Below, in pieces: positions 1-5,921 of a DNA stretch of 9,981 bases. The notes under the pieces were generated by a model that worked only from the letters and a program-made list of their open reading frames with translations, was not told the DNA's origin and did no database searches. Source of the stretch: Ruminococcus sp. (GTDB lineage Bacteria; Bacillota; Clostridia; Oscillospirales; Ruminococcaceae); contig JAAVHK010000029.1 in NCBI GenBank assembly GCA_014799765.1, forward strand, positions 17,774 through 27,754, read 5' to 3'. A program made the translations under genes and the position numbers. Numbering within the stretch: the stretch's first letter is position 1; every line of letters starts with the position of its first letter.

Positions 1-164
1 ATGTCAAGAAGTACAAGACCGTAATCGTCCAGACCGTCGCCGATAGTCTGAAGTGCGTCATTACCGTTATGTACGGAGATTATTTCCGTACCTTTGTCAC
101 GGAAGTATCTTGTTATTACTTCACATATCTGTAAATCGTCTTCGATAAGTAGTATTTTTTTCAT
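1..164 (-). CDS. Response regulator, receiver-domain N-terminus (partial, runs off the window)
   Basis: The minus strand starts with ATG at 164-162 and stays open for 54 codons to the window edge. The product begins MKKILLIEDD and ends at VLLD. This is the start of a CheY-like receiver domain: a first beta strand, the acidic pair D9/D10 that binds Mg2+, and D54 at the end of the third strand as the expected phospho-acceptor. A ribosome binding site reading AAAGGAGC lies at 180-173, eight bases before the ATG. The opening resembles OmpR/PhoB-type regulators, but the output domain is outside the window, so the subclass is not decided. A partner histidine kinase would be expected further along the same strand. 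The gene is divergent from the CAP-dockerin gene. Confidence 0.88.
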   Translation of the reverse strand, partial: MKKILLIEDDLQICEVITRYFRDKGTEIISVHNGNDALQTIGDGLDDYGLVLLD

Positions 165-193
165 GAAAAGAAGCTCCTTTTATTTATGAATTT

Positions 194-202
194 ATTATAT
201 CA
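194..202 (-). promoter_or_regulatory. Extended -10 promoter for the response regulator gene
   Basis: On the minus strand TGATATAAT (202-194) is an extended -10 element (TG, one base, TATAAT). No good -35 lies 17 bp upstream (ATAAAA at 222-217), which is typical of extended -10 promoters. Transcription would start near 187 and give a leader of about 23 nt that contains the ribosome binding site. Confidence 0.55.
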
Positions 203-261
203 TGGTATTATGTTCTTTTTATATCCTTTCCGGATTTTTTACAGGAAAATTTTTACTTTTC

Positions 262-290
262 TTGACAAATACGTATATTTTAGTTATAAT
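262..290 (+). promoter_or_regulatory. Consensus sigma-A promoter of the CAP-dockerin gene
   Basis: TTGACA at 262-267 and TATAAT at 285-290 are separated by exactly 17 bp, a perfect match to the housekeeping consensus. Transcription would begin near 297. The ribosome binding site GGAGAGG at 308-314 is nine bases before the ATG at 324. No operator-like inverted repeat is obvious, so expression may be strong and constitutive. Confidence 0.85.
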
Positions 291-323
291 TAATATAAAT
301 ATTATCCGGAGAGGTGTTTTTTT

Positions 324-1472
324 ATGGGAAGTAAAATAATATCCGTATTTCTTACGGCTATGATGTGCATACTGCCTTGTACGTCTGTCAATATAGACGC
401 TTATGCGGAGATTACGGCTAATGAAGATGTAACGCTTGCCGGATACGCCGAAAGGGTATGGGAAATAGTCAACGAGGAAAGAACTAAAGAGGGATTAACT
501 CCTATGTATTTCAATCCGGAACTTAATTATGTCGCAAATATAAGAGCAGGTGAAATTATAAATAACAGCGGTCATACACGCCCCGACGGTACACAATGGT
601 ACACTGTTTTTGACGAAAACAGAATATCAATAGGCAGTGGTGGTGAAAATATACTTTTCATGACCAATATGTTTCCGGTAGCAGATGTTGCGATGTCAGC
701 GTGGATGGGTTCGCAGATACATCACGATAATATCATGAACAGTAATTTTACTAATATAGGCGTAGGAGTGGCTCAGGAAGGTGATACATATTATCTTGTA
801 CAGATGTTCACCGGCGAGGCGGTTGCATGGGACGTATCAGACGGAAATTTCATTCTGAACGGTACGGGAAAAACTCCGGACTATGACCCTGCAAATCGTC
901 CGTGGAATGACTATCTGAAGAATATAACATCAACATCAGTCGGGGACGGTATAACCGAAATGGGAAGATATGTATTTTCCGGAATGGAAAATCTTAAAAC
1001 AGTCACTTTACCCGAAAGTGTTGATAAAATAAATATGTACGCTTTTAATGGTTGTACTTCGCTGGAAGAATTGATTTTCATGAATCCTTATTGCGAGACA
1101 GAGGGCAGTTATGAAACAATTCCGTCCGGTACTGTTATATGCGGTTATGAAAACTCTACCGCACAGACTTTTGCGGAAACATATGGATATAATTTCAGGA
1201 TTCTTGAAGAAGATAAAAATTTAGGTGATATAAATGCTGACGGTTTCATAGATGCCATTGATGCGACGGATGTTCTTACTGAATATGCAACGCTTTCAAC
1301 ATCAGGTATTTCCACGCTGACGACAGAGCAGAAAATTTCCGCCGATATAAATTCCGACGGTGAAATAAATGCTGTTGACGCTTCATATATACTTGCGTAT
1401 TATGCGTATCTCTCTACCGGTGACGGTGTTAAACTGAATATGTCTGAATGGTTAAAAAATAATCCCCTGTGA
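324..1472 (+). CDS. Secreted CAP-domain protein with BspA-like LRR and C-terminal type I dockerin
   Basis: A 382-aa exported protein. Residues 1-28 form a signal peptide ending around DAYA. Residues about 40-165 are a CAP (SCP/PR-1-like) domain: H84 in GHTRPDG, E108 in GGEN, H133/H134 in IHHDNIM and the IGVGV strand match the cavity His/Glu residues of the family. Residues about 205-295 hold a BspA-like leucine-rich segment (FSGMENLKTVTLPESV, then AFNGCTSLEEL) with a typical cap. Residues 300-370 are a type I dockerin with two calcium loops, D302/N304/D306/D310/D313 and D341/N343/D345/N349/D352. Dockerins bind cohesins on scaffoldins, so the protein probably docks to a cellulosome- or amylosome-like complex outside the cell. 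The catalytic or binding role of bacterial CAP domains is poorly defined, so the activity is unknown. The gene is monocistronic, with its own promoter and terminator. Confidence 0.9.
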   Translation: MGSKIISVFLTAMMCILPCTSVNIDAYAEITANEDVTLAGYAERVWEIVNEERTKEGLTPMYFNPELNYVANIRAGEIINNSGHTRPDGTQWYTVFDENRISIGSGGENILFMTNMFPVADVAMSAWMGSQIHHDNIMNSNFTNIGVGVAQEGDTYYLVQMFTGEAVAWDVSDGNFILNGTGKTPDYDPANRPWNDYLKNITSTSVGDGITEMGRYVFSGMENLKTVTLPESVDKINMYAFNGCTSLEELIFMNPYCETEGSYETIPSGTVICGYENSTAQTFAETYGYNFRILEEDKNLGDINADGFIDAIDATDVLTEYATLSTSGISTLTTEQKISADINSDGEINAVDASYILAYYAYLSTGDGVKLNMSEWLKNNPL

Positions 1473-1492
1473 CAAGGGGATTTGTTTTTATA
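1461..1492 (+). terminator. Rho-independent terminator overlapping the CAP-dockerin stop codon
   Basis: AATCCCCT (1461-1468) pairs with AGGGGATT (1475-1482), closing a 6-nt loop, followed by a T-rich tract (TTTGTTTTTATAT) to about 1492. The TGA stop at 1470-1472 sits in the hairpin loop, so coding sequence forms the left arm of the stem. Confidence 0.85.
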
Positions 1493-1494
1493 TA

Positions 1495-1523
1495 TTGACA
1501 TTACATGAATTTTGTGATACAAT
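1495..1523 (+). promoter_or_regulatory. Sigma-A promoter of the zinc-ribbon/LRR gene
   Basis: TTGACA at 1495-1500 and TACAAT at 1518-1523 are 17 bp apart. The promoter begins just after the upstream terminator. A strong AGGAGG at 1538-1543 lies seven bases before the ATG at 1551. Confidence 0.8.
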
Positions 1524-1550
1524 GAAGAAAATGATACAGGAGGAGTTGTT

Positions 1551-2288
1551 ATGCCGTTTATTGAAGCAAAATGTCCTAACTGTGCAGGTACTCTGTCAGC
1601 AGACAGCACAAAAAATTTATGGATTTGCAGTTATTGTCAGACCCCTTTTATATTTGAGAAGTCAGTAAATAATTATGCTGTCATGGATTACGATAATATA
1701 ACTGCCGATACGGTTAATGTTTTCGATGTGACAGAATCTGATTTTGTTATCAGTGACGGAAAACTTAAAGTATACAGAGGTATAAGCCGAAATGTAATTA
1801 TTCCGGATAGCGTTGAAGAAATCTGTACAACTGCTTTTTCGTGTTCCACACATCTGAAATCTGTAGTAATTCCGGACAGTGTGAAAAAAATGGACAATGC
1901 TTTTTTTCTTTGTACGGCTTTGCAGTCTGTGGATATTCAGAATGGTGTAACAAATATAAGTAATGCGTTTAAAGATTGTACTTCATTGGAATCCGTAATA
2001 ATTCCGGACAGTGTAAAATATATCGGAAATGCTTTCAGTGGCTGTACTTCTTTGAAATCTGTAAAAATTCCGGAAAATGTAAATTTTATCGGTGAGAATG
2101 ATTTCAGCGGTTGTAATAGCCTGACTGATATAGACTATCCGTATCTGAAAGAATTTGAAGATTATTTCCCTGCTCTGCTTGACAGGAAAAAAGCAGACCG
2201 TAAAAGAAGAGGTTTATGTGTTTTTTGTGGTGGGAAATTCTCTTTATTCGGGAATTGTAAAATCTGCGGAAAAAAGAAAGATTATTAA
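1551..2288 (+). CDS. Cytoplasmic zinc-ribbon / BspA-like LRR / zinc-ribbon protein
   Basis: A 245-aa protein without a signal peptide or membrane segment. Residues 1-33 form a zinc ribbon: C8-x2-C11, then C26-x2-C29 (CPNC and CSYC). Residues about 60-80 are a linker strand. Residues 81-192 are five BspA-like leucine-rich repeats of 22-23 residues with the pattern IPDSV..I..AF..C.SL. Residues 223-239 form a second Cys4 cluster, C223-x2-C226 and C236-x2-C239, followed by a basic tail KKKDY. BspA repeats are usually on surface proteins, so a cytoplasmic version between two zinc ribbons is less common; such proteins occur in Firmicutes and their function is not established. It shares the repeat type with the gene just upstream but has its own promoter. 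A protein-binding scaffold is inference. Confidence 0.85.
   Translation: MPFIEAKCPNCAGTLSADSTKNLWICSYCQTPFIFEKSVNNYAVMDYDNITADTVNVFDVTESDFVISDGKLKVYRGISRNVIIPDSVEEICTTAFSCSTHLKSVVIPDSVKKMDNAFFLCTALQSVDIQNGVTNISNAFKDCTSLESVIIPDSVKYIGNAFSGCTSLKSVKIPENVNFIGENDFSGCNSLTDIDYPYLKEFEDYFPALLDRKKADRKRRGLCVFCGGKFSLFGNCKICGKKKDY
1791..2126 (+). repeat. Five tandem BspA-like LRR units inside the zinc-ribbon protein
   Basis: Residues 81-103, 104-125, 126-147, 148-169 and 170-192 are five successive units. The three middle units are 22 residues, one shorter than the usual 23, because one residue before the AF pair is missing. The DNA repeats too: ATTCCGGACAGTGT occurs at about 1870 and 2000, and near-copies of 'tgtacttc.ttg.aatc' mark the ends of units 3 and 4, suggesting internal duplication. 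Confidence 0.85.
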
Positions 2289-2306
2289 TAATTTTAATAG
2301 GCATAA

Positions 2307-2337
2307 AAAAAGACTTCCCGAAAAGAGAAGTCTTTTT
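2307..2337. terminator. Bidirectional terminator between convergent genes
   Basis: AAAAAGACTTC (2307-2317) pairs with GAAGTCTTTTT (2327-2337) around a 9-nt loop. The A-run on the left and the T-run on the right make it work on either strand. It ends the plus-strand zinc-ribbon gene (stop at 2288) and, five bases past the CCA end, the minus-strand tRNA-Leu transcript. Confidence 0.88.
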
Positions 2338-2341
2338 ATAA

Positions 2342-2427
2342 TGGTGCGAGTAATGGGACTTGAACCCATACGTCCTTCGACACACGCCCCTCAAACGTGC
2401 CTGTCTGCCTATTCCAGCACACTCGCA
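2342..2427 (-). tRNA. tRNA-Leu (anticodon GAG)
   Basis: Read on the minus strand, an 86-nt tRNA with acceptor arms TGCGAGT and ACTCGCA and an encoded CCA at 2344-2342. The T arm is ATGGG-TTCAAGT-CCCAT. The anticodon loop TTGAGGG carries GAG at 2392-2390, reading the Leu codon CUC and, by wobble, CUU. A long variable arm, as expected for class II tRNAs, lies between the anticodon and T arms. It has its own promoter downstream of tadA on the same strand and a terminator immediately after CCA. Confidence 0.95.
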
Positions 2428-2429
2428 TA

Positions 2430-2469
2430 GCAGTATAATCAGATTTAAAGGGGCTTATCACCTGACTGC
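2430..2469 (-). other. Predicted hairpin in the tRNA-Leu 5' leader
   Basis: With transcription starting near 2469, the leader would begin GCAGTCAG (2469-2462), which can pair with CTG (2442-2440) and, after a 5-nt bulge, ACTGC (2434-2430). The fold covers almost the whole leader removed by RNase P. It may be chance or may protect or guide processing; no sequence evidence decides. Confidence 0.35.
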
Positions 2470-2475
2470 TTTAAT

Positions 2476-2504
2476 ATTATATCACATAAAAACTGATTTG
2501 TCAA
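2476..2504 (-). promoter_or_regulatory. Consensus sigma-A promoter of tRNA-Leu
   Basis: On the minus strand TTGACA (2504-2499) and TATAAT (2481-2476) have a 17-bp spacer, a perfect consensus match. The -35 box overlaps the tadA stop codon (TGA, 2503-2501). Expected transcription start is near 2469, 42 bases before the mature tRNA. The strength suits a stable-RNA gene. Confidence 0.85.
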
Positions 2505-2992
2505 GAGTTTTCTGAAAATTTTTCTGAAAATTTTTCAGATTTTTTCTTCTGCCGTAGATTCCGGAAAAACATGGATAAAATATCAGCACATTCTTCTTTC
2601 ATTATACCGCCGGTAACATAAGGTCTGTAATTGTATGGCAGTTCAAAAATTTTCTGAACGGATTCCACAGACCCGCTTTTGAGGTCATAAGCTCCGAAAA
2701 TCACATTATCTATACGGGCATTAATTATCGCACCGCAACACATCGGACACGGTTCAAGCGTGACGTACATTTCACATTCCGGAAGTCTCCAGCCACCTAA
2801 AGTCCGGCAAGCCATATCTATAGCGATTATTTCAGCGTGTGCGAGGGCATTTTTTTTATTTTCACGCATATTACGTCCTTCGCCGACTATTTCCCCTGTA
2901 GACTTCCTGACGATTACCGCCCCTACAGGTACTTCACCTTCACCGGCGGAAATTTCAGCGAGTTCAATGGCACGTTTCATGTATATGTTCAT
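2501..2992 (-). CDS. tadA: tRNA-specific adenosine deaminase TadA
   Basis: A 163-aa cytoplasmic zinc enzyme that deaminates adenosine 34 to inosine in the anticodon of tRNA-Arg(ACG), allowing one tRNA to read several CGN codons. The cytidine-deaminase fold is clear: H52-A-E54 supplies the zinc-binding His and catalytic Glu, and PCPMCCGAI supplies C82 and C85. The N-terminal VPVGAVIV and central ARIDNVIFGAYDLKSGSV segments are typical of TadA. Length is normal for the family apart from a Lys/Ser/Glu tail after residue 148 (KKKSEKFSEKFSENS) encoded by a 12-bp tandem duplication. An AGGAGG at 3003-2998 precedes the start by five bases and overlaps the stop codon of the upstream CPBP-like gene, so the two are co-transcribed and perhaps translationally coupled. 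No terminator separates it from tRNA-Leu. Confidence 0.95.
   Translation of the reverse strand: MNIYMKRAIELAEISAGEGEVPVGAVIVRKSTGEIVGEGRNMRENKKNALAHAEIIAIDMACRTLGGWRLPECEMYVTLEPCPMCCGAIINARIDNVIFGAYDLKSGSVESVQKIFELPYNYRPYVTGGIMKEECADILSMFFRNLRQKKKSEKFSEKFSENS
2512..2535. repeat. 12-bp perfect tandem duplication in the tadA 3' end
   Basis: CTGAAAATTTTT occurs twice back to back (2512-2523 and 2524-2535), flanked by partial copies. On the coding strand it encodes the doubled EKFS of the TadA tail. A multiple of three, it keeps the frame. Confidence 0.8.
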
Positions 2993-3001
2993 GGAAACCT
3001 C

Positions 3002-4162
3002 CTAATATATTACTTTTATAAGTGATGCTATTATACAGACTACCGCCACAGCAGTAAACGGAAACGTCCTGAACGAAAAAACAAGACGTTCTTTCAGTGA
3101 TATTTCCGAAGTATATTCGGCAAGATAATTTCTGTTTTTGTGTTTTCCGGTAAGATGTATGATAATTACTGTAAATGTACTGATAATAAAGATACCGGTC
3201 ATGAAAAGATTACGTTTAAGGAACATATTTTCAGAAGAACTTGATTCTATAATGACGATAGTAAGCTGATACATCTTGAAGACCGTCCGTACTGCAAAGG
3301 CGGTAAATACAGAACCGCTTTTCAGCATACCGAGTGAAGATATTACGGAAATAAAAAATACTGTTATCATGTCGGGAAAATTCTGTGTGAGCAGGGAAGC
3401 CATAACCGACGTGACAATAACAGCGAAAATATCGCCGAACTGTCTGAGAGCTGAAAAAACTGCACCTCTGAAAAGTATTTCCGCCGATACCGACATTATA
3501 ATAACATCAAATATTGTATATATTACGTATTCAGCTTGACCCCATACAGAAATATCAGCGTTGGTACTCCTGAAATAGTCGTAAATTTCCCTTGCACTGC
3601 TTGAATATGCGTCAGGAATACTTGTTATAGTGCATACGATAAGCGACATTGCAATAGCGTTTATGAGTTCCGACGGATGATTCATTGTACTCATAAACTC
3701 AACATTAAGAGGCATTTTCAATTTTTTATGTATATATAATGCCGGTACATATATTTTTATAAGTGAAATAATTATCATTATGGTTACAATTTCAATACTT
3801 CCGCCGTAACATGACGTACTGAAAAATGCCGAATGTATATTAATTCCGATAATATCGAGTATATAAATTATAATTTTTCCTATTATATTTTCGCAAGCTA
3901 CCCACATAAGCATAGCAAGACCGATTATATAAAAAATTCTGCTTATTGTTTTATGTTCAGAAGCGGTATGGGAATTATCTACAAAACCCTTGCCGTCTAT
4001 GAAAATACTTTCGTTTTTGTTTACTGAAAAATTGAATGCATAAGGATTTTTTTTATTTTTACGCCATTTCCGGAAATTATTGTTGTATTTTTCGTTCTGC
4101 GTTGAGTAGTCAAATTCACTGACAACATCTATAATAGTTCTTGATTCGTCAGTAGTTTTCAT
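3002..4162 (-). CDS. CPBP (CAAX-protease/Abi) family membrane protein, catalytic residues apparently lost
   Basis: A 386-aa multi-pass membrane protein. Residues 1-72 are hydrophilic and basic (KWRKNKKNPY) and probably cytosolic. Hydrophobic segments lie at about 75-107, 123-146, 165-185, 212-230, 243-262, 265-280, 320-337 and 367-385. Residues 226-296 resemble the CPBP core: SAEILFRGAVFSALRQFG matches motif 1 of the family (EExxxR), but the first Glu is A227, leaving E228 and R232. Motif 2 would fall around LLTQNF (255-262), where the usual His is absent. Motif 3 (HxxxN) aligns with R292-x3-K296. Active CPBP enzymes cleave prenylated or other membrane substrates using these residues, so this copy is probably not a protease. 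The start has GGGGGG five bases upstream. It precedes tadA, sharing bases with its ribosome binding site. Confidence 0.7.
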   Translation of the reverse strand: MKTTDESRTIIDVVSEFDYSTQNEKYNNNFRKWRKNKKNPYAFNFSVNKNESIFIDGKGFVDNSHTASEHKTISRIFYIIGLAMLMWVACENIIGKIIIYILDIIGINIHSAFFSTSCYGGSIEIVTIMIIISLIKIYVPALYIHKKLKMPLNVEFMSTMNHPSELINAIAMSLIVCTITSIPDAYSSSAREIYDYFRSTNADISVWGQAEYVIYTIFDVIIMSVSAEILFRGAVFSALRQFGDIFAVIVTSVMASLLTQNFPDMITVFFISVISSLGMLKSGSVFTAFAVRTVFKMYQLTIVIIESSSSENMFLKRNLFMTGIFIISTFTVIIIHLTGKHKNRNYLAEYTSEISLKERLVFSFRTFPFTAVAVVCIIASLIKVIY

Positions 4163-4192
4163 AATATCCCCCCTGTGAAGTGTCCGATATAG

Positions 4193-4221
4193 TATATATT
4201 ATCATAATTTTTCACAGTTAA
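4193..4221 (-). promoter_or_regulatory. Probable promoter of the CPBP-like gene and tadA
   Basis: Minus strand TTAACT (4221-4216), 17-bp spacer, TATATA (4198-4193); an alternative -10 is TATACT (4196-4191) at 19 bp. A moderate match in a 112-nt gap that shows no clear terminator after the amidohydrolase gene, so read-through from that operon is also possible. Confidence 0.45.
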
Positions 4222-4274
4222 TGTTATTATTTTAGTAGTATTATCCTAACATTCTGTTAATCAGTAAAATGATA

Positions 4275-5081
4275 TTATATTGACAGTTCGAGGAGTTTAT
4301 GTGCATTTCTGAAAAAGATTTTTTCCCTGTCGTCTTCAGACAGCGGAAGACTATTAATCATATCTATTTCATTTGCCGGATTATCCCACGGACAGTCACT
4401 TCCGAAAAGTATTCTGTCAGTACCGTGATTATTTATAATCCTGAAAAGCTGATTTCTGTCTATATCGAAACTTGCAATTACACTTACGTCAAGATACAGA
4501 TTGTCGTATTTTCCGGCAAGATATTTTTCGACATCGTCCCACATATTCAGCCCGCCTGAATGTGCCACAATGAAAGTAAGTTCCGGAAATTTTTCAACAG
4601 TACGTGCCATTCTTTCGGGAGTACAACGTATATCGCCGTCGCAGTAAGGGTCATAACCGCCATGAAATAATGCCGGAAGTCTGTACTCTGTCATTTTTTC
4701 GTATATCGGAAACATTTTCGGGTCATCCGGACAGAATTTCTGATATTCTGAGTGGAATTTTATTCCGTAAAGTCCGAGGGATTTTATACGTGTTATTTCT
4801 TCCGGTGCATTATCGGAATCGGGGTGGACAGTCCCGAAAGCATACAGACCATCGCCCATTACCGAAGAAGCCCAGTTATTTATAGTAGTCTGCTGTGTAG
4901 GTCTGGTAGCAATCGGGAGTATTAAAAATTCGTCTATATTGTTTTTCCGCATAATTTCACGAAGTCCATTTACAGTACCGTCAGTTGTGGGAGTTTTTCC
5001 GCTTGTATCTGAAAGTCCCGATAATGCACGGGGTGCGAGTTCGTCTGTGAATGCGTGTGTATGGAAGTCAAAATATTTCAT
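4275..5081 (-). CDS. Amidohydrolase-family metal-dependent hydrolase (TIM barrel)
   Basis: A 268-aa cytoplasmic enzyme of the amidohydrolase superfamily (Amidohydro_2-like). Metal-site residues run in the usual order: H7-x-H9 at the end of strand 1 (FDFHTHAF), H140 (LFHGG), H174 (IVAHSGG) and D229 (LFGSDCPW); K108/H110 in GIKFHSEY follow strand 4. The C-terminal RNAHKLLEL helix is typical of this family. These enzymes hydrolyse or decarboxylate small molecules with one or two divalent metals, often zinc; the substrate cannot be read from the sequence. The start lies seven bases after the arsR stop, and its GGAG (5095-5092) sits inside the last codons of arsR, so translation is probably coupled. 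The length is slightly short but all motifs are present. Confidence 0.88.
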   Translation of the reverse strand: MKYFDFHTHAFTDELAPRALSGLSDTSGKTPTTDGTVNGLREIMRKNNIDEFLILPIATRPTQQTTINNWASSVMGDGLYAFGTVHPDSDNAPEEITRIKSLGLYGIKFHSEYQKFCPDDPKMFPIYEKMTEYRLPALFHGGYDPYCDGDIRCTPERMARTVEKFPELTFIVAHSGGLNMWDDVEKYLAGKYDNLYLDVSVIASFDIDRNQLFRIINNHGTDRILFGSDCPWDNPANEIDMINSLPLSEDDREKIFFRNAHKLLELSI

Positions 5082-5088
5082 AAAAAAA

Positions 5089-5451
5089 TCACTCCATTAC
5101 GTGTTCAATAGCATGATAGAAAATAGTCTTTACATGGTCATCACAGAGCGAATAGAAAATAGTTTTTCCGTCACGTCGTGTACTTACAAGACGTGCCTGT
5201 TTGAGTACACGGAGCTGGTGGGATATTGCCGACTGTGTCATTTTAAGTTTGTCTGCTATATCACTGACACATAGTTCACCATGACATAGTACAAAAATTA
5301 TACGTATTCTTGTTGAATCGCCGAAAACTTTAAGAAGTTCAGCGGTGTCGAAAAGAATAGTTTCGTCAGGTGAAATAGCAGATATTTTTTTTTCAAGTTC
5401 GCTACCTGCTCCGTGAGTACAATTATGAGTACAATTATTTTTGATGTTCAT
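5089..5451 (-). CDS. ArsR/SmtB-family metal-sensing repressor (zinc-type site)
   Basis: A 120-aa winged-helix regulator. The core LLKVFGDSTRIRIIFVL is the ArsR signature; residues 59-82 (ELCVSDIADKLKMTQSAISHQL) form the DNA-binding helices; RRDGKTIFYSL is the wing. The last helix carries D104-x-H106-x10-H117-x2-E120, the complete alpha-5 metal site of SmtB/CzrA-type Zn(II)/Co(II) sensors. The N-terminus has a second possible ligand set, C7, H9, C11 and H13 (CTHNCTH), with C61 in helix 3, recalling the alpha-3N site of ZiaR/CadC, although the helix-3 pair is only one Cys here. Such proteins leave DNA when metal binds. No transporter gene is adjacent. AAGGAG (5463-5458) overlaps the upstream stop codon. 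Autoregulation of this operon is inference. Confidence 0.92.
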   Translation of the reverse strand: MNIKNNCTHNCTHGAGSELEKKISAISPDETILFDTAELLKVFGDSTRIRIIFVLCHGELCVSDIADKLKMTQSAISHQLRVLKQARLVSTRRDGKTIFYSLCDDHVKTIFYHAIEHVME

Positions 5452-5461
5452 TTTTATCTCC

Positions 5462-5902
5462 TTATCTGAACGTGAGATATAATATAACAGCCACTGTCAC
5501 GAGTTCCGTACTGACCAGAAAACCCATAACGCAAGTTGTAAATGCAAAACGGTCATAAACGCACTTCATACGACGGTTAAGCCATACAGTATATTTCTTA
5601 TCTTTTTTGTAGAGGTTATTTGTCATTATACTTTCAGCCGGAAATACACAGGGATATTCCACGCTGTCGACTATGTAGTAAGCCGTCCGGAATTTAGTTT
5701 TTTCTGATTTGTCAATCCGTGAGAAATCCGCCTTTAATTTTTCAGAAAATAACAGTCTTGTAAAGAAGTATATAAATAAAAGTGTCATGGAAACAATAAC
5801 AAGACCTGTCAGAACGGCGATACCCATAATAATTATATCGGTACTCACCTGAAATATTATACATAAGACAGCCGTTACCGCAATGACAAGTATAAATTCC
5901 AA
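5462..5902 (-). CDS. Unrecognised membrane protein with three TM segments, TTG start
   Basis: I do not recognise this 146-aa protein. Hydrophobic segments lie at about 2-18, 22-48 and 122-144. Between the second and third is a soluble stretch of about 70 residues with a charged part (LFSEKLKADFSRIDKSEKTK) then an apparent small beta domain: AYYIVDSVEYPCVFPAE, YKKDKKYTVWLN and RRMKCVYDR. The start codon is TTG at 5902-5900: AGGAGG (5916-5911) is eight bases upstream and no in-frame ATG lies near. It is the first gene of the operon with the ArsR regulator and amidohydrolase; the gap to arsR is ten bases. The context suggests metal- or envelope-related work, but the sequence itself shows no transporter motif. 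Confidence 0.8.
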   Translation of the reverse strand: MEFILVIAVTAVLCIIFQVSTDIIIMGIAVLTGLVIVSMTLLFIYFFTRLLFSEKLKADFSRIDKSEKTKFRTAYYIVDSVEYPCVFPAESIMTNNLYKKDKKYTVWLNRRMKCVYDRFAFTTCVMGFLVSTELVTVAVILYLTFR

Positions 5903-5921
5903 AACAAATCCCTCCTGTTTT

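Noticed and set aside
1791..2126. Regular repeats considered as a CRISPR-like or mobile array
   Set aside because: The periodicity of 66-69 bases is in frame and encodes leucine-rich repeats; there are no conserved direct repeats with unique spacers.
2155..2430. Plus-strand open frame of 91 codons covering the 3' end of the LRR gene, the terminator and the tRNA
   Set aside because: It overlaps a real gene in another frame, a terminator and a tRNA, and has no ribosome binding site.
4247..4259. TAACA-TTC-TGTTA hairpin after the amidohydrolase gene
   Set aside because: The stem is only five AT-rich pairs with no T-run on the coding strand, so it is not a credible terminator.
5446..5475. GTTCA/TGAAC inverted repeat around the arsR start as an operator
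   Set aside because: The 5-bp arms are about 16 bases apart and lie downstream of the operon promoter, within coding and ribosome binding sequence; weaker than the palindrome at 5922-5943.
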